Below are positions 11,896-23,914 of a DNA stretch of 64,000 bases, piece after piece. The position numbers and the translations under genes are program-made. Within the stretch, counting starts at the first letter, position 1. Every line of letters starts with the position of its first letter. The notes beneath the pieces were generated by a model. The model was not told the origin of the DNA. It searched no databases and saw only the letters and a list, made by a program, of their open reading frames with translations. Origin of the DNA: Sordariomycetes sp. S80-01Y (Eukaryota > Ascomycota > Sordariomycetes); contig JAXQJY010000023.1 of NCBI GenBank assembly GCA_037042185.1, forward strand, positions 62,001 through 126,000, in the 5' to 3' direction.

Positions 11896-13203
11896 ATGTC
11901 TCTGCAGAGCTTGATCTTGGGTGCTTTGGCGTTGGCTTCTGTGGGCTCTGCCCATCCGACCAGAGGTAAGCTGACGCATAAGGCTCTTCTCATTCTTCCC
12001 CGAATATACTGATGATGCGATCAAGGCCGACGCGATGGATCAAAAGCGGGAATTCATGAGGAATTGACGGTCTACGATTCAAATGTTCCCGCAGCGACAC
12101 GTGTGCCTGGCGAAGTTGTGTACATGGACGGCGACGAACATCTCCTCACCACCACTGAGATGATTATGGTCATACCCACCAAGCCTGCTGCTACGTCCTG
12201 CGAGGAAGGCGAGATGACAACGACTACTATGACTAGCATGTCGACGGAGACAGTGATGGTATCTATTGCAGGCCAGGCTGGCTCATCCCCCATCGTTGTG
12301 GCAGGTGGACAGCAACAACCCCCAAGTGAGGATACCAAGCCTGAAGCGGATGCCACCGCTTCATATGGTGGAAAAAGGCCTGATGTCGAAGGGTCTAAGC
12401 TCTTTGGAGTGTCTTACGCCCCTTACAGAGCGGATCATAACTGCAAAACTGCCGACGACATTGCAGATGATTTCGATCAGATCAAGGGAGAGTACTCCCT
12501 CGTCCGCATCTACGGCACCGATTGCGGCCAAGTCCCCCATGTATACGCGGCTGCAAAGGAAATCGGAGTGAAGATAATGATGGGTATCTGGGACATCAAC
12601 AGAGTAGAAGACGAGGCTTCCATGATCGCTGACGGTATTGGCAATGACTGGGACGTGGTTCATTCTGTCAGTGTTGGAAATGAGCTTGTCAACAATGGTC
12701 AGGCATCAGCAAGCGACATGGTCGATGCTGTCACACGTGCTCGTGCCGCGCTCCGCCAGGCTGGGTTCCAGGGACCAGTTGTCACCGTTGACACCTTCAT
12801 CGCCACCGAGGCTCATCCTGAGCTATGCGAGGCCTCTGACTACTGCGCCATCAACGCCCACCCCTTCTTCGATAGTACTATGGGAGCCGAGGACGCCGGC
12901 AAGTGGCTCCAGGGCACCATCCAGACCGTTAAATCCAAGCTGTCCAAGCCTATGGATGTCATCGTTACCGAAACTGGCTGGCCAACCAATGGTGCCGTCA
13001 ATGGCCTTGCCGTTCCCAGCCTCGAGAACCAGAAAGTTGCCCTCCAGTCGATCAAGACCGCGTTCGCTGGCAATCCCGGCGACATCGTTCTTTTCTCCGC
13101 ATTTGACGATCTGTGGAAGGAGAGGACTATGAGCACATTCAACGCTGATCAACACTGGGGTATCGGCGGAGCTGTGTCTAAGTGTGATCTCGCCCTTGTC
13201 TAA
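11896..13203 (+). CDS. Secreted GH17 glucan endo-1,3-beta-glucosidase (Scw/BtgE-like)
   Basis: Wall-associated beta-1,3-glucanase or glucan-remodelling enzyme. Two exons, 11896-11965 and 12026-13203, with a 60-bp intron that ends in AAG rather than CAG or TAG; product 415 residues. Residues 1-19 form a clear signal peptide (MSLQSLILGALALASVGSA). A Ser/Thr/Pro-rich linker follows to about residue 115 and includes TTTTMTSMSTETVM. The GH17 barrel begins at GVSYAPYRADHNC. The acid/base is Glu243 in VSVGNEL and the nucleophile is Glu339 in VTETGWPT; both are canonical. No GPI-anchor tail is seen, as the C-terminus is GGAVSKCDLALV. The linker plus barrel layout resembles yeast Scw4/Scw10/Scw11 and Aspergillus BtgE. 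It lies 3 kb downstream of the glucan synthase, on the same strand. Confidence 0.95.
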
Positions 13204-13923
13204 GCTTGAGAACAAGAGTGGTCAACGGACTTTACTTCTTCACACGATGGTCCGCGGCAGTCTGTCAAGTCTGTAGCCTTCCTTTGTGTCCCTTGAATAT
13301 GATGATTTCGGATGATTTGAACGCACTTGATGAAGAACAATTTCGGAGCCAAAGGTTTGTACGGGAATAGCACCTTTCTAGTCGGGGTGCGTGGGCAATT
13401 ACATGCTAGCAAACTACACAATCCCAAAGCCTGCCCCTTCTTCGATAAACTCTACTTGGATCACAAATTTATTTTTTCTGTCCGTGTGCTTGCGTGCCGC
13501 CTATTGCACACTTTGAGTTTGCCCTTTGAGAGGACAAGGGACGGCCAAGTGTGACGATTCAAGTGCCATCGGCGAGTCGCCCGCCTGTAGCACCATGGAA
13601 CACCTAGTCTCGTCTTACGTGTAAGCTTTCAGTCGATTTGACATCATCGCGCTCTCGAAGAACGTCAGATTCATATTTGGGATGTATGTCAACTGTTTGG
13701 CCTACCCGAGCTTCCCACAAAGGGCCGAAACCTAACAAGCATTACTTAGGCTGTGGATGAGGTGATCCAGAAGCCCTCTCCCGATCTGTGCCGCAAACTC
13801 TGCTGGGTTTCTTAACCCCGAGGTGCGCGTTTAGCACCTCAACATAGTAAAGACGGACGCAGCTCTGAACAGGCAGCAGAAGTCAGAAATGGAAGGGGGT
13901 ATAATCGCCTTCATCCGCGAAAT
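13204..13923. other. Intergenic between convergent genes
   Basis: 720 bases between the GH17 gene and the NYN gene, which converge. It holds two 3' ends and no supported gene. Confidence 0.6.
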
Positions 13924-15653
13924 TCATTGGCTCGGTGCCAAAATTTCGCCAAGATAGGCATCGAGTTGAGTGAGACGGTATCGACAGCCGTACGTTTTCC
14001 AGTCCGGCTTCCTCCACTCATTCGAACACCCTTTGCTCCAGGCCAAGATCTCGACATTCCAGCCGAGCTCGAGAGCCTTCTTGGCGTAGGACACGAAGCC
14101 CGCAGAGTGCTTGGCAGGCTTGCCATCCCCAGTCACAATAACAATGGTGCCAGGCTGAACGCCGGCCTTGTCGAGAGTGTCACCGATTCGGGCTTGAATG
14201 CCCTCGTCGACAAGTTCCTCGGGGTAGGACCCATCCTGCTGCTCGACCCTATTGCTGATATCGACCACGAAGCCAGATGCTTTGAGGCCCTTGATAAATT
14301 TAGGCTCTTCGCGGCGCACATTCCTGGGGTCTACAGAGCATCCGGCCCTGAGCGATTTGATGTTCCGATTTCGCTTCAAAACAACGTCCACAAATGCTGC
14401 CCAGTCCACATCTGGCTGCGGGGAGATTCTGGTCTTCATATCGATGCCAAGCATGTCTTTGATGACGCCAACGAGGCTAATAAATGTGTTGGAAACGTCA
14501 GCAAAAACGTAGACGCCCCCTTTTGCAATCTCAGGGTACTTGTCGGCAATCTCCTGATCTAGACAATGCTGGACCATGCGCAGTTTTTCCAACCCATCCA
14601 AGCCTCGATAATCATGTCTTTTCGCCTGCTGAGTGGCGAGGAGGTCCGCTCTTGTGATCGCATGTCGAATGCCATTATTGTCAGTGTAGCTGAATGTGAC
14701 ATCATGGTAAGCCGTGGGCGCTTTGTTGGCGGGAGCTTGAGGCTCCGAAAAGCTTCTCCCGTAGTTAATGACGGGCTGTGGTGATCTTGGAGGTGTCGTG
14801 ATATCAGTCTCGTCTGAAGATAACCCACTGGACGAGTCCGAAGTCCTTAAATCCGAGTCTGTATCGATGCGGGCGGAGCGATTTGTGTACACCCGATGTC
14901 TTGTGTTTTCTGATTGATTGTGGGTATTGACTGGATTGGCAAGGTCCTTGGGTGCACAACCCTGCTTTGAAACCTTTGAGGATTCCACGCCAGTCAGAGA
15001 AGAGCTGGCCTTGTCGTTACCGTGGCTTCTGGCGTCAAGGGATTGACGGGCAACCGCAAACAACTTCACTGATGTCGTTGACGGAAAAGCGTCCGAAGGC
15101 CTGGATAGCTTTCGAAAGTCTTCGAAAATCTTCGAGAAATCACCCAGCGTAGATTGATCTGGGGTGATTGCTGAACGTGGTGCCTCTTGCTGCAGCTTTA
15201 GGTCAGCAAGGAAATCAGGGCAAGGGGGGCGTGGGCGCGTACGGAAAGGTTCAATGAAGAGAAATTGCCCAGTTTAGGTACTCTCAGTAGGTTGTATGGA
15301 AGCTTCGTGGCTTTCGTACGGATGGAGGATGTAATAGGGTTAGCCTTTGTTGTGCATTGTGCGTCTGATGCTGGGTTTCGGACCGATTCTCGCTCTTCCG
15401 AGTCTGAGAAAGGGTTCTGCGGTTGATCTGTGAGACAACCTGGGCTACCAAGGGTGCGCTTCAAGGATGAGAAGTCTCCGAGTTGAGGTGACTTGTGCGG
15501 TGTGCTTTGTACATCTTCGGAAGGTGCAGTCTTGTAGCTCTTCTTTGATGGGGCAGGTGATGATATGCTATAATCGACGTCTGATGGGAAGGCGAAAGGC
15601 CGGGTGATCCCAGCCGGGAGGGGGGGTTTCCCTGTTCTTGTGATCGAATCCAT
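13924..15653 (-). CDS. NYN (PIN-like nuclease fold) domain protein
   Basis: Two exons, 15653-15243 and 15189-13924, with a 53-bp intron; product about 558 residues. The C-terminal half carries a NYN/LabA-like domain of the PIN superfamily: it begins GGVYVFADVSNTFISL with the first acidic residue, continues through LRAGCSVDPRN, and has a second acidic cluster in IVIVTGDGKPAKHSAG. It ends EILAWSKGCSNEWR. Fungal NYN proteins are presumed RNases, but that is family inference. The N-terminal 280 residues are Ser/Pro-rich and disordered, with a repeated short motif: LGDFSSLK, LGNFSSLN and LGDFSKIF. The start is uncertain: ATG 15653 is the first in-frame Met, but the frame stays open upstream to about 15749 and an extra 5' exon is possible. 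The intron is supported because exon 2 remains open and protein-like up to the acceptor. Confidence 0.85.
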
Positions 15654-17116
15654 AAACTTGAAAACTGTCCATATGGCCTGTCTTTCCGTTTCCAACGAGT
15701 TCGCCCAAGGGGGAATCTGCTGACCAAAGCAGAATGAAGACGCGGCCAATTAAACCAAGAAACTTGACAAGTTTCCAAAACGACTGGTTTCAGAGATAGT
15801 GGTAAAGGCTACCGTGAGGCCACTCGAGTGATGCTCCGGCTGCCAGACCAAATCGTTCAAGGAACGCTGAGCTTCTGCAGTGTGCTCGATATCTGACTGG
15901 TATAAGTCGAAAGTCGGAAGCTTGTCGATGTTTCCAGAGGGGGATGGCCGTCGGGAGGGGAGGGTGATCTTGGGTCGCGGTCTTTGATCTGTTGCTTCGG
16001 GTCAAAGCTAGCGCCGGGCGCCCAAAACGATGATTTCGACTGATGGCCCAACGTGTTTTGAATGTTATAAGTAATGATCTCAATACAGCGTGAAGGTGCG
16101 ATCTGCAAATAAACTCCAGAGGTCGTTTTCAGCTTCACTTGAGGACCGTGAGGGACTGAAGAAGGGTACAAATTGGTCGTTAATGGTCGTGAAGGTCAAC
16201 CCGTCGCTAGTAATGGTCGAAATTCCCAGGCAGATTACAGTAACAAGTCATAATATCCCAGAAAAAGAGAGAGAATAAATGCTAAAGACATGAAAGAAAG
16301 CTACGTTTTCTAAGAAGGGGTGAATAGATGACGGGACTGGTGACTCGTAGAGACTCCAGTTGAGAGGCAAAATGAGTGGAGCTGGAGGTCGGATCGGGAG
16401 GCTTTTCTCCGGGACCCTGGATTTGCCCACCCGCGGCAGGATTGCGGAGATTCCCGAGCTGAAGGGCACCAATCAAGAGCTTCAACATATTTGTGGCTCA
16501 ACATCAAGGGTCGTGAAGGAGAATGCTCCAGACGACCGAGCTCCCATCAGGGATGAGCCCATCAGACGAGCTGCAAGAATTTGTAGAGTTCCATTCGCGA
16601 GATGATGTGTATGATTCTCTCTAAACATGCCGTTAAAGGTGCTAAAGCCATGCAATCGAATTCCAACAATGGGAGGGCGTCCGCATGTGTGGAAGAAGAA
16701 AAGGGGGGTTCACACGCGATCTCGAGAAGGGACACCAATGTTGAGGACCCGAGGAGTGGAGTTGGTTTCTTCGTGAAAAGCACATGTACTGCTATCCCGC
16801 AGCTTCGAACACGATGTTTAGAGTCCCCTGTTTTTTCGGCTGGTCACTACGCAACTGACCGAGACGCATCATATTTCCTGGTGCCACGGTGTCGACAAGG
16901 AGCAAAGTAGCGGAGTACCCCCCCTTGCCTGAAATCAAGACTGAATCCATTGCATAGCCCATCGACTACCCTCAGCACATCCCGCAGCCCCATGGGAGGG
17001 CGTAACGTCCGATAGCCCAGCCCCAACTCCAGTACTACTATTAGTAAACCAGTGCACTTGCCATTCCTTCATGTGCGCTTTTTCTCGAAGAGCTTATCAT
17101 GGTCAGACTGTGCTGT
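15654..17116. other. Intergenic: NYN gene promoter and SDS23 3' region
   Basis: About 1.46 kb. Short frames on both strands lack a good start or family signal. The 15.8-16.2 kb part could hold an upstream exon of the NYN gene, but I could not find a phase-consistent splice. Otherwise I see nothing. Confidence 0.5.
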
Positions 17117-18685
17117 TCACCGGCGCAAATCAACACTGCCAGCTCTCGCCGAGTCAATGCTGGCTCGCATAGAGCTGCTAGAGCTCTTTCGCCGCCTAGC
17201 GCGCTGTTGCCCCGGGTCTGTGGGATGAAGTCCAGTCGACTTGGCAAATGTGTTAAGAATGTCTGTCAATGAAATGACGCCGCTTAGCCTGCCTGACATA
17301 CTCGCCCCAATCAAGCTTGACGCTGGAACGATAGGGGCCATCTGCGGCGAAGAGGGAGCGCCACTAGAGGCCGCAGGAGTCACGCCTCCTGTAAAGCTCC
17401 CCGGGCCTGCCGGCGGCGTAGCGGGTGCCGTTGGTGATGGCGATGCGGAGTCGACTACCCACATACGGTGAGATCTTGTCGCAACGAGCTTCGCGACTGT
17501 GTGTGCGAGTGTGGAATAAGGATTGACATAGAAGACCGGGAAAGCGTCTCGGCCATTCTCCACTCCTCGCTCGTTAAGAATGATTGAGATGAAATGCATG
17601 CAAGACTGCTTGAGAAGCGGCGCACTGGACGAGCTCGTCAAATGTCGAACGTCTCTCGCAGAGATGTTCCCAACAACATTGTGTCCGTTGTCCACGACGG
17701 CAATGCTCGTTAATCCTTCCTCGTTCATCATCGTGAGAGCATCTGAAAGCGGGGCATCCGAGCTGCAAAACATGTCAGTCAATGTTCGAAGAAATCACCA
17801 AGCAACGTACTTGATCGAGATTGTGTCTTTCGTGCCGATGTTGAGGTCTTTGAGAACCTGGGGATAAAGCTGATCGATGGACGCGAAGTTGACACCCTCG
17901 TTCCAGAAGAACTCAACTAAACGGAGCTGGCTCATCACCCCAACAACATCCCCATCATCGCTCGTAACCAAGAGTCTGTGGACGCCACTGCCCAAGACCT
18001 CGACAGCTTGTGACAGCTTACTGTCTGTGGGCAGTGTGACCAACGCTTCCTTTCGACACAACGGTCGGATCTCGCGTAGAGTGATAGGCTCCCCTTTCTG
18101 AGCCTTGCTGACTATATTGTTGGAAGCTTCGATCTGATCCTCCTCGGGATTTGCGAGCCCCACGACGACGAGCAAATAGGAATTCAGGTCTTTGAAATCA
18201 AATGTTGAGACGGCGGTCCCAGAGTTGGCACTCTCACGGATCAGGACAACACTTGGCCTGCTCTTCAAGAGCAGCATCGTAGCTTCTTCAACCGTACTAT
18301 CCATCTCAACCCATTTGACATCTGTTGGTGCCACCAGCTCCCCCACTGTAATGTCTCTCCATTCTCGGTTCGAAAATCGGGCGTTGAAGTGTCTAGTCCC
18401 AGGAGGCGGGTTGTTTACCAAATCCTGGACCGCTGATTGCGTCAAGGAAGGATGTCGCTGTCTAGGCGAAGGTGGGACGTTGCGTAACCCCTCGGCGAAG
18501 CTCTGTCTATGCGAAGAGCGATTGATGCTCGACACGGACGGTGATCTTTCGTGACCACCACCGGCGGAAGTGGAGGATGCGAGGCTCGCTGCGCTGTTGG
18601 ACCGGGGATCGAGGGGGGTTTTGGCATCGGCGGACCCGGCCGAGGTGGAAAGGAGATTCTCCATGGAGTCCGGCGGGTGAGCCAT
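17117..18685 (-). CDS. sds23: SDS23/Moc1-type CBS-domain protein
   Basis: Two exons, 18685-17811 and 17762-17117, separated by a 48-bp intron; product 506 residues. An N-terminal Ser-rich tail of about 110 residues leads into four CBS repeats: [20 protein letters not shown]; the block ending [37 protein letters not shown]; and the block ending [13 protein letters not shown]. The C-terminus is a basic, Ser-rich tail ([15 protein letters not shown]). The family includes fission yeast Sds23/Moc1, known as an inhibitor of PP2A/PP6-type phosphatases that couples nutrient state to mitosis and sexual differentiation, and budding yeast Sds23/24. An inserted Pro/Ala/Gly-rich loop interrupts the last CBS repeat. 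The splice joins ..TISIK-NSDAPLSD.. in phase. It is divergent from the karyopherin gene. Confidence 0.95.
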
Positions 18686-20352
18686 GCAGTGCTGTAGTTG
18701 CTGAGGCTGGGCGTGGGATTCGACGTGGGTAACGGCGCGCGGTGAGACGGACGGAAGTGCGAAGCGCGGGGTTCAGGATTATGTTGTCGCGGAGTGGCTG
18801 CTGTGTATTTTAACTAACGCCGTTCGAGGTCGAGGCTAGTCATTGGACTTGATGTGCTGGTTCTCTTGAGTGTCAGTGGCGTGATGAATCAGGTGTTACT
18901 TCGAACAATGGGAGTAACTTGAATCGCCAGTTAAATGAGTGTTTGGATGAATCCGGTTCCGCCTCCAGCTACTGAGGTGATCCTTAGATCCCTCCAGTCG
19001 AGCTACGTCAGGTGGCTGTCAGTCAAGCCTGTCAAGAAAAGAGCGGGGCTATTGCAGCACGGTCCCACCATGATCTCACTTTCAGAAGTTGAATCTTGGT
19101 ACCTCCTGATTATGAACAATTCCCATCAGGGAAGCGGCCTTGCTGATGTGCGCTGGGGCTTTCACATGGTTCCTCGGGGTAACGGCTACGATGCCGCGTT
19201 ATATTGATCACAGAACGACAATCTTGAGCTACACTGTAGTCATCATCAGACTTTGTAAGTTTCCGAAATGAGAGCGAACGCTGAACACGTGCCTGGTAGT
19301 TAAGGTAGTAATTAGCTACCTCAGGTAATGTAGCAGTCATATCCCCTTAACATTGTCGCAAGACTGGATCTCACTAGTACTCCGTAGGTATCTCGGTCCT
19401 TGATCGAGACAGGTCCACATGACAGTCTACAGAGCTTGGCCTGTGATGACTGGGGCTACCCTACAGCCCAGCCGGTAGGGATATTGACTCGACCATCTCA
19501 ACTAAAAGACAGGCTGGATGCTTATATTGCCCTGCACATACTGGGTTCGGGTCTTTTTCACTCTTTCAGGCCATAATATTGACCTGTTGCTTCGAAACTA
19601 TAGAATCTGCCGGTTAAGCTACCCGCCACAACGTGTCGAGTTAAGATCAAAGGTCGTTTGCAAGGCCGAATTGCGTTGAAAGCAAAACAAGGTGTTTGAA
19701 AACACGTGAGGGAGCGGTGTAAACCGCCTTGGGCGCATGGGTACCACCTCGCTTCAGACAGCTTGGATATCATCCAGAATGTATTGATATCAACATTGGC
19801 ACACGAAGCGAACAAGCTTCGGCTAGACTAACTTATAATTTCACTTCATAGCACAAGCCGCAATGGAGTGTCATCTACAATATGTTGGGCTGAACCACCG
19901 ACCGCCTAGGGCGCGACGGTCTGAGATGGCGTCGGAGGGGCAAAATTATTGGAACCCCCTCAGCCACTGGCAGTCCCATCAGGAACGCCGCCCTTGACCC
20001 AAAACAATCAAGACCTTTCGCTTCATGAATTTTTCCTCCTCCCTGTCACCACGCTTTCAAACCCAAGACGCGCTTTCCAACAGGCAGTTCTTCAAATTTC
20101 AACACCAATCCCTCGGGCGATCTCATTTCGAGCCCCTACACGAACGCGGGACGACTGAGGCACACACAGGCCCCGCCAGTTGTTGTGCCAGTGTGTGGCC
20201 TCCCCTCCCCCCCACCTCCAAAAAAACAATCGCCAGACCGACACGCAGGCAGTGCGCCCGAGACTTACGACACTCCCTCGCGATAGCGACGATCACCGAG
20301 CGAATCTCAGAACACAGATATTCGGCGGGCACCGAGAAAGACAGCCGCAGCC
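18686..20352. other. Divergent intergenic region SDS23 / Kap121
   Basis: About 1.67 kb shared by two divergent genes. It is mixed sequence with CT-rich blocks near 20000-20300 ahead of the karyopherin start. A small imperfect inverted repeat (GGTAG...CTACC) lies near 19305-19322. A TACTCCGTA motif, common in Pezizomycotina intergenic DNA, occurs near 19379. No gene is supported. Confidence 0.55.
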
Positions 20353-23300
20353 ATGTCTATACTCCCCCAGGAGATCCATACCGAGTTGGCGCAGCTCCTG
20401 CAAGCTCTCCAGTCTGCCGACAATGGCATCAGGTCACAAGCCGAGGATCACCTCCAGAATAATTGGACAAACACGCGCCCGGAAATTCTGCTGATGGGCT
20501 TGGCGGAACAAATCCAAGCATCTCAAGATGTTGCGGTACGCATTCACGAACGCGCGAACTGATGGCGAGTACTGACGGCCACCTGCTCTACAGACAAGGA
20601 CTTTCGCAGCAGTTATTTTCCGTCGGATCGCTTCTAAGAGCAGGAAGGTTGAATCTGGTTCGACCGTCGATATGTTTATCTCTCTTCCCAGTGAACAAGC
20701 TCACGCTATACGAGCGAAGCTCCTTGAGACCTTGGGCAACGAAACGGACCGAAACGTCCGCAACAAGATCAGCCATGCTGTTGCTGAGGTGGCCAGGCAA
20801 TATACAGAAAATAGTCAGTATCCCATGACTTGGCATACCTCCGGTCACTGAAGGCCCGCTAACTTCAGCCCCAGACGATGCCTGGCCTGAGTTGCTCAGC
20901 TCTCTCTTCCAGCTAAGTCAGGCAGCTGAGCCTGAGAAGCGCGAGTGTGCCTACCGCGTCTTTGCGACTACGCCATCAATCATCGAGAAGCAACACGAGA
21001 GCACGGTTCTCGAGGCTTTCCAGAAGGGATTTACAGACGATGCGGTGCTGGTGAGACGATCGGATACATGATAAACGACCTAGCTGACGGATTTACAGGT
21101 TCGCCTCGTCGCGGTAGAGGCCTTCGCCGCGTTCTTCCGAACTCTGGGAAGGAAGGCCCAAGCCAGATATTACGAACTTATCCCGAGCGTCCTAAACATC
21201 CTCCCGCCGATCAAGGACTCCGGCGATTCCGACGACCTCAGCAAAGCCCTCGTCGCCCTTATCGACCTCGCCGAGGCCGCCCCTAAGATGTTCAAGCCAC
21301 TTTTCTCAAACCTGGTCAAATTCAGCGTCTCGGTTATTCAAGACAAGGAGCTCGACAGTGTCTGCAGGCAGAATGCTCTCGAGTTGATGGCGACTTTTGC
21401 CGATTATGCGCCGTCAATGTGTCGTCGAGACTCCTCATACACGAACGACATGGTCGTTCAGTGCCTTTCGCTGATGGCAGACCTGGGTGAAGACGATGAT
21501 GATGCTTCCGAATGGCTGGCATCTGATGATGTAAGAATCTTGCAAACAACAGCGGCTTTTTTGGCATGCTGACGAACTATTTAGCTTGACCAAGACGAGA
21601 GCGATCAGAACCACGTCGCAGGAGAGCAGACCATGGACCGGCTCTCCAACAAGCTCGGTGGCCAGACGATCCTCGCACCAACCTTTGAGTGGCTGCCTAG
21701 AATGCTGAGCTCCATGGCTTGGAGGGACCGTCATGCCGCCCTCATGGCCATCTCTGCCATTTCCGAGGGATGCCGTGACTTGATGATTGGCGAATTAAGC
21801 CAAGTCCTTGATCTCGTCGTACCTGCATTGAGTGACCCTCATCCCCGCGTACGTTGGGCTGGGTGCAACGCTCTCGGCCAAATGAGCACCGATTTTGCAC
21901 CAAAGATGCAGACTGACTACTATGACCGCGTTTTGAAGGCCATTGTTCCAGTGCTGGGCTCCCCAGAGGGCCGCGTCAAGTCCCACGCTGCGGCAGCTTT
22001 GGTGAACTTTTGCGAAGAAGCCGAGAAGTCTGTTCTCGAGCCTTATCTGGACGACCTCTTGTCTCATCTTTTCCAGCTGCTCCAAAGCGACCAAAAGTAC
22101 GTTCAGGAGCAGGCACTTTCGACCATCGCGACCATAGCGGATGCAGCCGAGGCCGCCTTCTCCAAATACTATGATACATTGATGCCACTCCTTGTCAATG
22201 TTCTACAGAATCAAGGCGAGAAGGAGCATAGGCTGTTGAGAGCCAAGGCTATGGAGTGCGCCACACTCATTGCATTAGCTGTCGGCAAGGATCGACTTGG
22301 GCAGGATGCTATGACCCTTGTCAACCTTCTTGCTAACATTCAATCCAACATCGTTGACGCCGATGATCCCCAAGCACAATACCTCATGCACTGTTGGGGC
22401 AGGATGTGCCGCGTCCTGGGAACGGAATTTCTACCCTTCTTGGACACGGTTATGCCACCGCTTTTGGAATTGGCTATGGCCAAGGCTGATATTCAGTTGT
22501 TGGACGACGACGAGCAGGTCGAGGCAATTAACGGAGAGGAGGGTTGGGAGTTGGTCCCTCTCAAGGGCAAGATGATTGGCATCAAGACCAGCGTTATGGA
22601 TGACAAGCACATGGCTATTGAGCTCCTTGTCGTCTATGCTCAGGTTCTTGAAGGCTCCTTTGCCCCTTACGTCGCCAACATCATGGAAAAGGTTGCCCTT
22701 CCTGGGCTTGCCTTTTTCTTTCACGACCCCGTCCGCTACATTTCGGCCAAGCTTGTCCCTCAACTTCTGAACTCATACAAGAAGGCCTACGGCAGCCCCT
22801 CAAATGAGCTGAATGGTCTGTGGATAGCATCCGTTGACAAGCTTCTGGAGGTTCTGACCGCCGAGCCTGCCATTGATACCCTCGCCGAGATGTACCAATG
22901 CTTCTACGAATCCGTGGAGGTGATTGGAAAGAACTGTTTGTCTGCCGACCACATGACCAAGTTCATCGACGGCGTCCGTTCCACTCTCGAGGACTACAAA
23001 GACCGCGTGGCTCAGCGGGCCGAGCAGAACGAGGGTACTACGGCAGAAGACGCCGAAGACGAGGCGGATGAACTTCGCATGGCTATCGAGGATGACCAGA
23101 CCTTGCTCTCTGACATGAACAAGGCGTTTCATGCCATTTTCAAGAACCATGGGTCGTCTTTCTTGCCGATCTGGGAACGTCTGATGGAAACCTACGAGAT
23201 TTTCCTTAAGTCTGGCGACCCGACACAACGGCAATGGGGCCTGTGCATTATCGATGATGTGCTTGAATACTGTGGGCCAGAGAGCGAGAGGTACGCCAAC

Positions 23301-23914
23301 TACATTACACAACCTCTTCTCGACGGCTGCAGGGACCCGTCGCCAGCTATCAGACAAGCCGCCGCTTACGGGGTCGGTGTTGCTGCGCATCGAGGAGGGG
23401 TCGCCTGGTCGCAATTCCTGGGCGGATCCATCCCATTCCTTTTCCAAGTCATGCAGGTGCCCGACGCGCGTAATGAGGATAACGTATACGCGACCGAGAA
23501 CGCTTGCGCTGCTATCGCCAAGATCTTGCACTTCAACGCTGGTGCTGTCGGCGACGCTCAGCAAGTCAAGATGCAGTGGCTCGAAACGCTCCCTGTTGTC
23601 AACGATGAGGAGGCAGCGCCTTATGCTTATGCCTACCTGGCCGAGCTGATCGATCAGTGAGTATCCCGGAGGCAGTCCAATGTCAACACACGCTAACACC
23701 TCATAGACGTGAAGCTGCTGTGATGAACCAGGCTAGCAAGATATTCGTTCACGTTGCGCAAGCCCTCGAAAGCGAGGCCCTACAGGGTCAAACGGCTGCG
23801 CGCGTAGCTAATTCCACCAAGACTATGCTGCAGACCGCTGGCGTGGACCCCACCCCACTTCTCCAACAATTCTCCCCTGAAGCGCAGCAGACAATCATGG
23901 GGTACTTCGCCTGA
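20353..23914 (+). CDS. kap121: Karyopherin beta, importin-5 type (Kap121/Pse1)
   Basis: Nuclear import receptor built of HEAT repeats that carries ribosomal proteins, histones and other cargo through the nuclear pore under Ran-GTP control. Six exons: 20353-20535, 20594-20813, 20869-21050, 21099-21530, 21585-23656 and 23707-23914. The five introns are 48-58 bp, and the product has 1,098 residues, close to yeast Pse1 and human IPO5. The N-terminus (LPQEIHTELAQLLQALQSAD) and the segment beginning TRTFAAVIFRRIAS are typical of the family. Helical HEAT repeats continue throughout, including DLVVPALSDPHPRVRWAG. An acidic loop (EDAEDEADELRMAIEDDQTL) lies in the last third. The acceptor after the fifth intron restores ..IDQ-REAAVMNQASKIF. 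All phases check. High confidence. Confidence 0.98.

Noticed and set aside
19300-19400. Possible transposon end (short inverted GGTAG/CTACC and TACTCCGTA)
   Set aside because: The stem is only five bases, no target duplication or coding remnant is visible, and such motifs are common in these genomes.
22800-23699. 299-codon minus-strand frame inside Kap121
   Set aside because: Shadow frame opposite the well-identified karyopherin exon.
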